Below, piece after piece: positions 15,763 through 24,043 of a stretch of DNA of 64,000 nucleotides. The stretch's first letter is position 1. Every line of letters begins with the position of its first letter. The notes beneath the pieces are model-generated. The model did no database searches. It saw nothing but the letters and a program-made list of their open reading frames with translations, and had not been told where the DNA came from. Source of the DNA: Christiangramia forsetii KT0803. GTDB taxonomy: Bacteria; Bacteroidota; Bacteroidia; Flavobacteriales; Flavobacteriaceae. The translations under genes and the position numbers were made by a program. The stretch lies in the NCBI RefSeq assembly GCF_000060345.1, contig NC_008571.1, positions 3,352,501 through 3,416,500 of the forward strand, in the 5' to 3' direction.

Positions 15763-15782
15763 TTTTTAGTTGAGTCTAAAAA
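15763..15782 (+). promoter_or_regulatory. Candidate DtxR operator over the TonB-receptor promoter
   Basis: Perfect inverted repeat TTTTTAG-N6-CTAAAAA between the divergent dtxR and TonB-receptor genes. The TTG inside the spacer (15770-15772) is 17 bp upstream of TACATTTG (15790-15797), so the palindrome covers the -33 element of the receptor promoter. Binding would block the polymerase. Confidence 0.6.
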
Positions 15783-15797
15783 TAATTTATACATTTG
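15770..15797 (+). promoter_or_regulatory. Promoter of the TonB receptor-thioredoxin operon
   Basis: TTG at 15770 and TACATTTG at 15790-15797, 17 bp apart, match the Bacteroidota -33/-7 consensus. The start codon at 15813 leaves a leader of only about ten bases. Confidence 0.6.
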
Positions 15798-15812
15798 TAA
15801 AAAATAATTTTA

Positions 15813-18170
15813 ATGAAGTATCTAATACGTATCGTATTTAGTTTTGTATTTACGGCAGCTGCAGCGCAAAATATTGAGGTTTCGGGGACGGTTACCGAAG
15901 AAAAAAGATCCATCCCCTTTGCCAACATTTATATCTCAGGTACCAATCAGGGAACCAGCGCCGACATGAAAGGAAATTTCACGATCTCTTTAAAACCTGA
16001 AAATACAGAGCTTACCATCCAGGCTATTGGATTTAAGACACGTAGAATTTCTATAGATCCCGAAGACTATAAAGAGACAGAACTAAATATAGCTATGCAG
16101 GAAGATGCCTTGGGACTGGACCAGGTAGTGATAAGCGCCACCAGAAACCGAATCAACCTCAAAGATGCCCCCGTGATCGTGAATGTGCTGGGTTCAAAAT
16201 TATTTAATGCTACCCAATCAGTTTCGGTCGCTGAAAGCTTAAATTTTCAACCCGGGGTTCGGGTGGAGACCAATTGCCAGAATTGTGGTTTTACCCAGGT
16301 AAGATTAAATGGCCTTGATGGGAGTTATACTCAGGTCCTAATAAATAGCCGCGCAGTTTTTAGCGCGCTAAATAGTGTGTATGGCCTGGAGCAAATTCCG
16401 ACTTCTATTTTAGACCGAGTAGAGGTGGTACGTAGCGGGGGATCGGCCCTTTTTGGTTCTAATGCAATTGCCGGTACTATAAATATCATCACCAAGGAAC
16501 CTGTTCTAAATACCTGGAATATCGCTTCAAATATTTCTTTGATAGATGGAGAAATCCCCGACAGAACCCTGAATTTTGCCGGTTCGGTGGTAACTGAAGA
16601 CTTGAATAGCGGTGTTACCATATATGGGATGAATAGGGACCGTGCAGCATACGATGCCAATGGTGACGGATTTACGGAAATCACTGAATTAACCAACAAT
16701 ACCCTCGGCGCAAAAGCTTTCCTAAAGCCTTCGGAAACCAGTAAAATAACCTTAGATCTTACCGCTTTAAAGGAATACCGAAGAGGAGGTGATCGTCTGG
16801 AGCTGGCACCTCATTTAACCGATATCACAGAACAATTAGATCATAACACCTTTATTGGTGGACTTACCTATGAGTTTTCAAATCCCGAAATGACCAATAA
16901 TTATTCGGTGTATGTTTCTGGCCAGCATACCGATAGAAAAAGTTTTTATGGCGGACTCGGTGGCGGTCGTACCGCCCAGGATAGCCTGGCAGCCTCCAAT
17001 GCTTACGGAAACACCAGTGATCTTGCACTTTTAGGTGGATTTCAGTTTACCCATAATTTCAAAAATAACGATGTGCTTACCACCGGAGTAGAGTATAATC
17101 GTAGTAGAACCGAAGATGATATTGCGGGTTACAAAAGATTTATTGATCAGGAAGTAAATTCTTATGCTGCTTTTGGTCAATATGAATGGAAACCGGTAGA
17201 AAATTTTACCGCACTTGTGGGAGCCAGGCTGGATCATGTGGATATTCTGGGAGAATATGCCGTTGAGAATGTAGAACGAAAATCTAAAATTAACCAGACG
17301 GTTTTAAGCCCAAGGCTTACCATTCTTTACGATATTACTAATGAATTACAATTTAGAGGTGGTTATGCCAGGGGTTTTAGAGCTCCGCAGGCGTTTAATG
17401 AGGATCTTCATATCTCTTCAGTTGGCGGAGAACCGCAATTTGTGATTCTCTCAGACGATCTTAAAACAGAATATTCTAATGCTTATACAGCATCTTTCAA
17501 TTATTCAAAAAGCATTAATAAATTACAAACAGATTTTTTACTAGAAGGTTTTTATACAGAACTCATAGATCCTTTTACCACCGTGAGCACAGGTGCAAGT
17601 TTGCCTAATGGTTCTATTCTGAAGGAAGTAAGAAACGGAAGCGGAGCTTATGTTACCGGAACCAATTTTGAGATTGGTGTTTCACCTTCTTCAGATTTAA
17701 CCTTTCAATTAGGCGGAACTTTTCAGCAATCAATATATAAAGAAGACCAGATCCTGTATGAAGCAGATCCTGCTTCAGAAAGAGAAGAAGATATTATAAT
17801 TTCAGAATTTGTAAGGAATCCGGATTTTTACGGCTACCTAAATGTAAACACCTCCCCTTTTGAAAATTTTTCTGTAGACCTTACAGGAACCTACACTGGA
17901 AAAATGACTATCCCCAAGGTCATTAATGCCAATGGGTTCTTAGAGCTGAGAGAGTCCCCTTCTTTTTGGGACATGAATTTGAAATTAAGTCAGCATTTAG
18001 ATATAACAGAGAATTTTCACATTAATCTAAGTACGGGTGTTCAGAATGTGTTCAACGCTTATCAGGATGATTTTGATACCGGCCCTACCCGGGATTCAGA
18101 TTACATCTATGGACCATCCAGACCCCGTACTTTTTTCTTCGGAATTAAATTTGGAAATCTTCACGATTAA
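15813..18170 (+). CDS. TonB-dependent outer-membrane receptor
   Basis: 785-aa TonB-dependent transporter. It has a signal peptide (MKYLIRIVFSFVFTAAAAQ), a CarboxypepD-regulatory-like domain (about 20-100, VSGTVTEEKRSIPFANIYISG), a plug domain (about 115-225) with RVEVVRSGGSALFGSNAIAGTINI, and a 22-strand-type barrel to the C-terminus. The plug contains an uncommon Cys pair, ETNCQNCGFTQVRLNG. The gene is preceded by a promoter overlapped by a DtxR-type palindrome and followed 10 bp later by a periplasmic thioredoxin. This points to iron, heme or another metal complex as substrate. It has no SusD partner, so glycan uptake is unlikely. The exact ligand is unknown. Confidence 0.92.
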   Translation: MKYLIRIVFSFVFTAAAAQNIEVSGTVTEEKRSIPFANIYISGTNQGTSADMKGNFTISLKPENTELTIQAIGFKTRRISIDPEDYKETELNIAMQEDALGLDQVVISATRNRINLKDAPVIVNVLGSKLFNATQSVSVAESLNFQPGVRVETNCQNCGFTQVRLNGLDGSYTQVLINSRAVFSALNSVYGLEQIPTSILDRVEVVRSGGSALFGSNAIAGTINIITKEPVLNTWNIASNISLIDGEIPDRTLNFAGSVVTEDLNSGVTIYGMNRDRAAYDANGDGFTEITELTNNTLGAKAFLKPSETSKITLDLTALKEYRRGGDRLELAPHLTDITEQLDHNTFIGGLTYEFSNPEMTNNYSVYVSGQHTDRKSFYGGLGGGRTAQDSLAASNAYGNTSDLALLGGFQFTHNFKNNDVLTTGVEYNRSRTEDDIAGYKRFIDQEVNSYAAFGQYEWKPVENFTALVGARLDHVDILGEYAVENVERKSKINQTVLSPRLTILYDITNELQFRGGYARGFRAPQAFNEDLHISSVGGEPQFVILSDDLKTEYSNAYTASFNYSKSINKLQTDFLLEGFYTELIDPFTTVSTGASLPNGSILKEVRNGSGAYVTGTNFEIGVSPSSDLTFQLGGTFQQSIYKEDQILYEADPASEREEDIIISEFVRNPDFYGYLNVNTSPFENFSVDLTGTYTGKMTIPKVINANGFLELRESPSFWDMNLKLSQHLDITENFHINLSTGVQNVFNAYQDDFDTGPTRDSDYIYGPSRPRTFFFGIKFGNLHD

Positions 18171-18180
18171 TATTTAAAAC

Positions 18181-18648
18181 ATGAAAAATTTATTATTCAT
18201 TATACTGATTTTCATCCTCCAACCTATGCAAGCACAACGTACTGAAATAGCATGGATAGGTTTTGAAGACCTGGAAGATTCTTTAAAAGTAAAAGCCAAG
18301 CCTGTAGTTCTTTATTTCTATACAGACTGGTGCGTTTACTGTAAAAAAATGGATAAGAATGCTTTCAGGGATCCAGAAGTTATTTCAACAGTAAATCAGG
18401 ATTTTTATGCGGTTAAAATGAATGCCGAAAGTACCGAACCTGTTGATTTTGAAGGACAAACTTTTATCAATGAACAGGCAAAAGTGCAACGCAACGGAGT
18501 ACACCAGATCCCTCAAATGCTCGCAACGCGCGAGGATAAGCCAATTTCATTTCCTGTTGTTATGGTGCTAGATAAAAATTTCAGGGTTGAAAAAAGAAGT
18601 TTTGAATACCTCACTTCAGAAAAAATGAGACTATTAATTAAAGGCTAG
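18181..18648 (+). CDS. Periplasmic thioredoxin-fold protein
   Basis: 155-aa exported thioredoxin-like protein. It has a signal peptide (to about residue 19, PMQAQ), then VVLYFYTDWCVYCKKMDKN with active site CVYC, and a cis-Pro region in QIPQMLATREDKPISFPVVM. The dipeptide between the cysteines (Val-Tyr) resembles DsbD-gamma or DUF255-type thioredoxins more than oxidising DsbA, so a reducing role is more likely. It is in an operon with the upstream TonB receptor, 10 bp after its stop. It could keep the CxxC in the receptor plug, or a metal-binding partner, reduced; this is an inference. Confidence 0.88.
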   Translation: MKNLLFIILIFILQPMQAQRTEIAWIGFEDLEDSLKVKAKPVVLYFYTDWCVYCKKMDKNAFRDPEVISTVNQDFYAVKMNAESTEPVDFEGQTFINEQAKVQRNGVHQIPQMLATREDKPISFPVVMVLDKNFRVEKRSFEYLTSEKMRLLIKG

Positions 18649-18700
18649 TTCCAGATTGAATTTTTGATCAAGGGTTTTTTCATAATCAATAAGGGCTGGC

Positions 18701-18735
18701 AAGCCTCCTGGTAAATCATTGGGAGGCTTTTTAAA
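18701..18735 (+). terminator. Terminator of the TonB receptor-thioredoxin operon
   Basis: Stem AAGCCTCC / GGAGGCTT (18701-18708 and 18722-18729) followed by a T-run. It ends just inside the stop codon of the convergent co-chaperone gene. Confidence 0.75.
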
Positions 18736-19465
18736 TACCTCTTTCTTTCTGGATCTGCTCGTAAGCTTCCTGAACTTTGGTGAATTTTTCCTGGGCGCCC
18801 TTTCGATAAGCCTCATCCATATGCCCTAATTTATCGGGATGGTATTTTTTGGCCATTTTACGGTAGGCTTTTTTAACTTCAGCATCTGTCGCAGACTTTT
18901 CAATCTCCAAAATAGTATAGGCACTATCGGTACTTTTGAAAAACATCGCTTTAATACTCTCAAAATCTCTACTGCCAATTTGAAGATAACCGGCAATATC
19001 TTTGATGATATTTCCTTCAGCCTCACTTACCCGACCATCTGCCTGGGCAATTCCGAATAAAAAATGGATGATCTGTAGCCTGGTAGGATATTTAGTTCTT
19101 GCGGCCAGGTATCTGGCAACATTTGCAGCGGACACCTGCCTGTTCTTCACAACTTCATTAAATGTTCTAAAAGTAGCGTTAGCCCGCTCTTTCCCGTATG
19201 CCTGAATAAAATAGGATCTTACATAATCCAACTCCTGTTGAGAAACCTGGCCATCGGCCTTTATCACGATAGAGCTTAGGGATAATAGATTCAATTCAAA
19301 ATCACCCGGAGAAACACTTTGTTTTTTCCCACCTGCCATAGAATTGAAAATACCTCCTGAAGACCGGATATAATTATCCAGTAAAGAACCTATAATAAAC
19401 CCGAGAATAGCACCAGGAAATCTGAAGTACATATATCCCAGCACTGCGGCAAGCCATTTGATCAT
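18731..19465 (-). CDS. Membrane-anchored TerB/J-domain co-chaperone (DjlA-like)
   Basis: 244-aa protein with a Gly-rich N-terminal membrane segment (about 1-28, FRFPGAILGFIIGSLLD), a TerB-like helical domain at about 50-165 (LSLSSIVIKADGQVSQQELDYV... IAQADGRVSEAEGNIIKDIA, with two acidic A-D-G-x-V motifs), and a C-terminal J domain at about 178-244. The J domain contains the essential HPD in KKYHPDKLG, so it can stimulate DnaK ATPase. This order (membrane anchor, TerB, J) is that of DjlA, placing a DnaK recruitment site at the inner membrane. It is transcribed alone, converging on the TonB operon. Confidence 0.9.
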   Translation of the reverse strand: MIKWLAAVLGYMYFRFPGAILGFIIGSLLDNYIRSSGGIFNSMAGGKKQSVSPGDFELNLLSLSSIVIKADGQVSQQELDYVRSYFIQAYGKERANATFRTFNEVVKNRQVSAANVARYLAARTKYPTRLQIIHFLFGIAQADGRVSEAEGNIIKDIAGYLQIGSRDFESIKAMFFKSTDSAYTILEIEKSATDAEVKKAYRKMAKKYHPDKLGHMDEAYRKGAQEKFTKVQEAYEQIQKERGI

Positions 19466-19603
19466 TGGGCAATTTTCTTTGGGTGCAAGATAGCATTTTC
19501 AATAATTAATTGACAATTTTCGAGCTTCTCTTCCCCTATTTTAGTATAAATTCAACCTATTCGCACATAATAATTTGAGATATGCAAGCTTAACTTAATT
19601 TGG

Positions 19604-19611
19604 TATCTTTG
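19604..19611 (+). promoter_or_regulatory. -7 box (TATCTTTG) of the bacilliredoxin gene
   Basis: Exact TAnnTTTG match, 36 bp before the ATG at 19648. No good -33 partner was found. Confidence 0.45.
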
Positions 19612-19647
19612 TGACTCATTAAAGTCTAATACAAAAAACTAAAATAT

Positions 19648-20058
19648 ATGTATCCAGCAGATTTAGTAAAACCAATGAGAGAAGATCTTACTAGCATTGG
19701 TTTCGGAGAATTACATACGGTAGAAGATGTAGAAAAAGCAATGGAGCTTAAGGGAACTACTTTGGTAGTAGTGAATTCCGTTTGTGGTTGTGCTGCAGCC
19801 AATGCACGTCCGGGAGCTAGAATTTCCCTTCAAAACGCTAAAAAACCAGATAACCTGGTAACCGTATTCGCCGGTGTAGATAAAGAAGCTACAGATAAGG
19901 CAAGAGATATGATGGTACCTTTTCCTCCATCTTCTCCTTCTATGGCATTGTTTAAAGACGGAGAATTGGTTCATATGCTAGAGCGTCACCATATTGAAGG
20001 TCGTCCTGCAGATATGATCGCAGAAAACCTTATTGGAGCTTATAACGAATTTTGCTAA
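19648..20058 (+). CDS. BrxA/BrxB-family bacilliredoxin
   Basis: 136-aa thioredoxin-fold protein of the YphP/YqiW (bacilliredoxin) family, which removes bacillithiol from mixed disulfides on proteins. The active site CGC (Cys46 and Cys48 in VVNSVCGCAAANARPG) is intact, and MVPFPPSSPSMALFKDGELVHMLERHHIEGR is the conserved C-terminal half. Length is normal. It is monocistronic, with its own -7 box and a terminator. Its presence suggests the organism makes bacillithiol, which is common in Bacteroidota; no bsh genes are in the window. Confidence 0.94.
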   Translation: MYPADLVKPMREDLTSIGFGELHTVEDVEKAMELKGTTLVVVNSVCGCAAANARPGARISLQNAKKPDNLVTVFAGVDKEATDKARDMMVPFPPSSPSMALFKDGELVHMLERHHIEGRPADMIAENLIGAYNEFC

Positions 20059-20079
20059 TCTTTAATAAGATAGTAGATA

Positions 20080-20107
20080 AAACCACGCTACAGGCGTGGT
20101 TTTTTTA
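20080..20107 (+). terminator. Terminator after the bacilliredoxin gene
   Basis: Stem AACCACGC / GCGTGGTT (20081-20088 and 20094-20101) followed by a run of T. Confidence 0.88.
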
Positions 20108-20127
20108 TATCCCTAATTTGAAATAGT

Positions 20128-20135
20128 TATTTTTG
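20128..20135 (+). promoter_or_regulatory. -7 box (TATTTTTG) of the plsC-like gene
   Basis: TAnnTTTG match 15 bp before the ATG at 20151. The predicted leader is very short; no clear -33 element was found. Confidence 0.45.
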
Positions 20136-20150
20136 TACTTTTAAATTAAG

Positions 20151-20882
20151 ATGAAAAGATTTTTCTCCTATCCCCTATCGGTTGTTTTCTATATTTTCTT
20201 TTTTCTTAATCTGTTGATATTTCATCCTATTCAGTGGCTCTGCCTTAAACTTGGAGGATACGAGGCACATAAAAAGAGTGTGGATATTTTCAATTTTATG
20301 TTAATGAAGTGCCTGAATATTTTAGGTACTACGTTTAGCGTTGAAAATGAACATGATATTCCCGTAAATAAGACCTGCATTTTTGTAGCAAATCACCAGG
20401 GAATGTATGATATCCCTCCCATCATTTGGTATTTTAGAAAACATCATCCAAAGTTTGTTAGTAAAAAGGAGTTGGGAAGAGGAATTCCAAGTATTTCCTT
20501 CAATCTAAGACATGGGGGCTCAGTGCTGATAGACCGAAATAACCGAAGGGAATCACTTATTAAAATGGGCAATTTTGGTGACTATTTAAAGGAAACCAAA
20601 AGATCTGCCGTAATCTTTCCTGAAGGTACCCGCAGCCGTACTGGTGCAGCGAAAGAATTTAGAAAAAATGGAATGATGATGCTTTTCAAAAAAATGCCTG
20701 AAGCTGTCGTTGTTCCCATTACCATCAATAATTCCTGGAAGCTTTTTAAACATGGAAACTTCCCTATAGATCTTGGTGTAAACGTGAATTTAAAAACACA
20801 TGAACCCATCAAAATAGGAAGTGAAGATCCTGAAGCACTGGCCGCTAAAGTGGAAAGAATCATAACAGCCGATATCAGATAA
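20151..20882 (+). CDS. 1-acyl-sn-glycerol-3-phosphate acyltransferase (PlsC family)
   Basis: 243-aa membrane-bound acyltransferase that adds the second acyl chain to lysophosphatidic acid. It has an N-terminal hydrophobic hairpin (about 8-35), catalytic motif I NHQGMYD (His82, Asp87; HX4D), the GSVLIDR motif II, the substrate-binding FPEGTRSRTG motif III near 157, and VVPITINN motif IV. A second PlsC-like protein is encoded at 60 kb; this copy has the GTRS form typical of true PlsC. The HD-hydrolase gene starts five bases after its stop. Confidence 0.92.
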   Translation: MKRFFSYPLSVVFYIFFFLNLLIFHPIQWLCLKLGGYEAHKKSVDIFNFMLMKCLNILGTTFSVENEHDIPVNKTCIFVANHQGMYDIPPIIWYFRKHHPKFVSKKELGRGIPSISFNLRHGGSVLIDRNNRRESLIKMGNFGDYLKETKRSAVIFPEGTRSRTGAAKEFRKNGMMMLFKKMPEAVVVPITINNSWKLFKHGNFPIDLGVNVNLKTHEPIKIGSEDPEALAAKVERIITADIR

Positions 20883-20887
20883 AAACT

Positions 20888-21541
20888 ATGTCCCAAAATA
20901 ACCTGATCGGGAATACGATCGCATTTGTAAAAAAAACACTTGAAGGAGCCGAAGGTGGTCACGATTGGTTTCATATTCAGCGAGTCCTAAATAATTCAAG
21001 ACTGATTGCTCAGGGCGAAAAAGCAGACCTTGAAATTGTGGAATTGGGTGCTTTGCTTCATGATATCGCAGATTCAAAATTTCATAACGGTGATGAATCA
21101 GTAGGACCAAGATTAGCTGTAAAATTTTTAAGAAAGCAGAAGGTTACTGAAGATACTATTGATCATGTAGTGAAGATCATTCAGAATATCTCATTTAAAG
21201 GGGGCAATATTGATCAACAATTCACTTCTCCAGAACTGGATATCGTCCAGGATGCAGACCGGCTGGATGCTATTGGAGCTATTGGGATTGCCCGTACTTT
21301 TAACTACGGCGGATTTAAAGGAAGAACTTTATATGATCCTGAAATTGAACCAAATCTCAATATGACCAAAGAAGAATATAAAGCGTCTAACGCACCTACG
21401 ATCAATCATTTTTATGAAAAATTATTGCTTCTAAAGGATCGAATGAATACACAGACAGGGCGACGAATCGCGGCAGACCGGCATACATTTATGATTCATT
21501 ACCTGGAGCAATTCTATGCGGAATGGAACGGGGAAAAATAA
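20888..21541 (+). CDS. HD-domain phosphohydrolase (YedJ-like)
   Basis: 217-aa HD-superfamily metal-dependent phosphohydrolase. Metal ligands are visible as GGHDWFHIQRV (His25, His29), the HD doublet in GALLHDIADSKFH (His58-Asp59) and the distal Asp in QDADRLDAIGAIGIART. This is the compact YedJ/YpgQ-type layout, whose members hydrolyse nucleotides. Substrate unknown. It is probably co-transcribed with the plsC-like gene (5-bp gap) and followed by a strong terminator. Confidence 0.88.
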   Translation: MSQNNLIGNTIAFVKKTLEGAEGGHDWFHIQRVLNNSRLIAQGEKADLEIVELGALLHDIADSKFHNGDESVGPRLAVKFLRKQKVTEDTIDHVVKIIQNISFKGGNIDQQFTSPELDIVQDADRLDAIGAIGIARTFNYGGFKGRTLYDPEIEPNLNMTKEEYKASNAPTINHFYEKLLLLKDRMNTQTGRRIAADRHTFMIHYLEQFYAEWNGEK

Positions 21542-21573
21542 AAAGACCGGTGCAAATTACACCGGTCTTTTTA
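21542..21573 (+). terminator. Bidirectional terminator between convergent genes
   Basis: Stem AAAGACCGGTG / CACCGGTCTTT (21542-21552 and 21560-21570) with T-runs on both strands. It serves the HD-hydrolase operon and probably the S9 peptidase gene from the other side. Confidence 0.88.
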
Positions 21574-21593
21574 TTCAATATTAAATATTAGTA

Positions 21594-23891
21594 TTATCCT
21601 TTAATAGGTGCGGCCTTTTTATCTTTAAGATGTTCAGCAAAGAATCCCATCATTGCTTTATAGAGATCCAATCTATTTTCTTCTTTACCAAAGCCGTGTC
21701 CTTCATCATATTTTACCATATAAGGCACTTCAACACCGCGCTCTCTTAAGCTTTCTACAATTTGGTCTGCTTCATCGATATTAACTCGTGGATCATTCGC
21801 TCCCTGAATCACAAATAGCGGGTTTTCAATCTTATCTACGTGTAATGCCGGAGAAATTTCATCCATGATTACTTTCTCTTCAGCATTTTCAGGGTTATAC
21901 CAGATTTTATACATCATATCCCTGTATTTTTCCCAATAAGGAGGAATGGTTGACATGAATGTATTCAAGTTGCTTACTCCCACGTAATCTACACCACAGG
22001 CATATTTTTCAGGAGTTTTTGTCATTCCGCGTAATACTGCGTAACCACCATGACTACCGCCATAAATAGCTACTTTATCTTTGTCTACCCAACCCTGATC
22101 GATCACAAAGTCAACACCATCTTCTACATCATCCATGGCTTTACGGCCTATTTGTCCAAAACCGGCTTTTAGGAACTTTTTACCGTACCCCCCGGAAATT
22201 CTAAAGTTTACATGTAAAGTAGCATACCCACGGCTTGCGAAAAGCTGTGCTTCCGGGTTAAAGCCCCAGTTGTCACGAATTCCCTGTGGCCCTCCATGAG
22301 GATTTACAATAAGTGGCAGTTTCTGACCATTTTTATAACTTTTTGGAAGCGTAATATAACCGTGAAGTGTTAAGCCATCACGACTTTTAAAAGTTATTGG
22401 CTTCATGGAGGCCATATCTGCAGTTTTTAAATGAGGTAAAAGCTTATATAGAAGCGTAACCTCATCTTTTTCAACATCGTACAAATAATATTCTCCTACG
22501 ATCTTATCACTCGTAACAGCGACCATATATTGAGATTCGTCATCGGTTCTACCAATCGTGAAAAATTGTTTTTCGCCAAACTCCTTTTGTAAACGCTTAT
22601 AAATCTTTTTATAAGTGTCACTTTCCGGTACTACCACTGTTTTTTCACCTGTGTAGCTGAAATAGTCAATTTCATAGTTTCTTTTTCTCGAAAGTGATAT
22701 TCCTGATACATCAAAAGTATCGTTACTAAAAACTGTTTTTATCTTCTTATTTTGTTTGAGATCATAAAGCTGAATTTCGGTTTTATCATCTTCCAGATTT
22801 GAGATCACATAGGCATCATCCGGGTTTTCAGTATTCGGATTAAATGAAGAAATAGCAAAGGTGTCGCCAAACTCAGTAAGTTTTACACGTTTAAATTCGC
22901 CCTCCATCTCATATAGCAATTCGGTTTTTATACCATCTACAATTCTGGTGATCGCTCTTAAGTTACCCTTGCGATCAAAATTGTACCCGGCAATTGGCGC
23001 CTCACCTTCATTTACCGTGTAAAGTTTGGTAACTTCACCTGTATTCACATTTAGGCGATATGGCTCTTCCTGCTGAGGATTATCCTTATTCATCTGCACG
23101 ATCACATGCTCCTCATCTTCTTTTAAAGATTCGATAATATTAACCCTAACGCCATCAAATGGAGTAAGCTCTTTGCTATTCTCACCATCTATATTTACAC
23201 CGTAGACGTGGTAATTCTCATTTCCTCCTTTATCCTGTAGGTATAGAATTCGGTTGTTATTTGCCCAATAAAATCCACGAATCAAATCTTCACCCTGTTC
23301 TTTTAACAAGCTTTCTTTTTGAGTGGCGGTTTCTTTCAAATACAAATCACGCTCTCCGGTTTTTCTACGCTTCATATAAGCGATATATTTTCCGTCTGGA
23401 GATAACTGAAATGAATAAGCTTCCGGCGTTGTAAAATAATCTTCCACGGAGTATTTATAGTCGCCAGCCTCTAGTGCGGCGAGCTTATCTAATTCTGCTT
23501 CAGTAGATGGTAATTGTGTATTTCCTGGCTGTTTCTTCACAGTTTTATTTAAGTTTAACGGAAATTCTTTTCCCGCTTGTTTGTAAGTCCCTTCGATACT
23601 TTCATTACTCAAAGTACCAGTATAGGTCATTTGTAATTTTGCAGAGCTTATACTTACTCTATTATCCTGCAAAACTACCGAATCAAGTTCGATTCCCGAA
23701 GCGCCCTGAGCCGGAACATCCAAAGTTGCCTCATAACCATCTTCCGAAGGACTAATATTAAAAATCAATTCCATTTGAGTTCCCTGTACATCCAGGTTCC
23801 CGCTGTAAGAACCGTTTAGCTCCTGCGACTGTAGTGTTGCTCCCAAAAGGATCGATACAAACACGACCGTGTATTTTAATAGTGTTGTCAT
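21594..23891 (-). CDS. S9-family prolyl oligopeptidase-like serine peptidase, exported
   Basis: 765-aa exported peptidase. It has a signal peptide (to about residue 22), an extra N-terminal beta-rich domain (about 25-110, NGSYSGNLDVQGTQMELIF), a beta-propeller (about 150-490), and a C-terminal alpha/beta-hydrolase. The catalytic triad is Ser613 in GGSHGGYA, Asp700 in GANDPRV and His732 in DEGHGF. The oxyanion region NPHGGPQG is present. It belongs to the S9C/acylaminoacyl-peptidase-like group common in Bacteroidota periplasm for peptide use. It stands alone on the minus strand. Specificity is not predictable from sequence. Confidence 0.93.
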   Translation of the reverse strand: MTTLLKYTVVFVSILLGATLQSQELNGSYSGNLDVQGTQMELIFNISPSEDGYEATLDVPAQGASGIELDSVVLQDNRVSISSAKLQMTYTGTLSNESIEGTYKQAGKEFPLNLNKTVKKQPGNTQLPSTEAELDKLAALEAGDYKYSVEDYFTTPEAYSFQLSPDGKYIAYMKRRKTGERDLYLKETATQKESLLKEQGEDLIRGFYWANNNRILYLQDKGGNENYHVYGVNIDGENSKELTPFDGVRVNIIESLKEDEEHVIVQMNKDNPQQEEPYRLNVNTGEVTKLYTVNEGEAPIAGYNFDRKGNLRAITRIVDGIKTELLYEMEGEFKRVKLTEFGDTFAISSFNPNTENPDDAYVISNLEDDKTEIQLYDLKQNKKIKTVFSNDTFDVSGISLSRKRNYEIDYFSYTGEKTVVVPESDTYKKIYKRLQKEFGEKQFFTIGRTDDESQYMVAVTSDKIVGEYYLYDVEKDEVTLLYKLLPHLKTADMASMKPITFKSRDGLTLHGYITLPKSYKNGQKLPLIVNPHGGPQGIRDNWGFNPEAQLFASRGYATLHVNFRISGGYGKKFLKAGFGQIGRKAMDDVEDGVDFVIDQGWVDKDKVAIYGGSHGGYAVLRGMTKTPEKYACGVDYVGVSNLNTFMSTIPPYWEKYRDMMYKIWYNPENAEEKVIMDEISPALHVDKIENPLFVIQGANDPRVNIDEADQIVESLRERGVEVPYMVKYDEGHGFGKEENRLDLYKAMMGFFAEHLKDKKAAPIKG

Positions 23892-24043
23892 AATATTAGA
23901 TTTAAAATATTAGTATGATAAATAAGAAAATTGTTACGCAAGTTAAATTACGATATGTGAACTCATAAAAGCCTCGAAATAGTAGATAATGAGCAAATTA
24001 CATAACACACTCGTAATAGTTCCAAAGTGAAATTTTGAAATTT

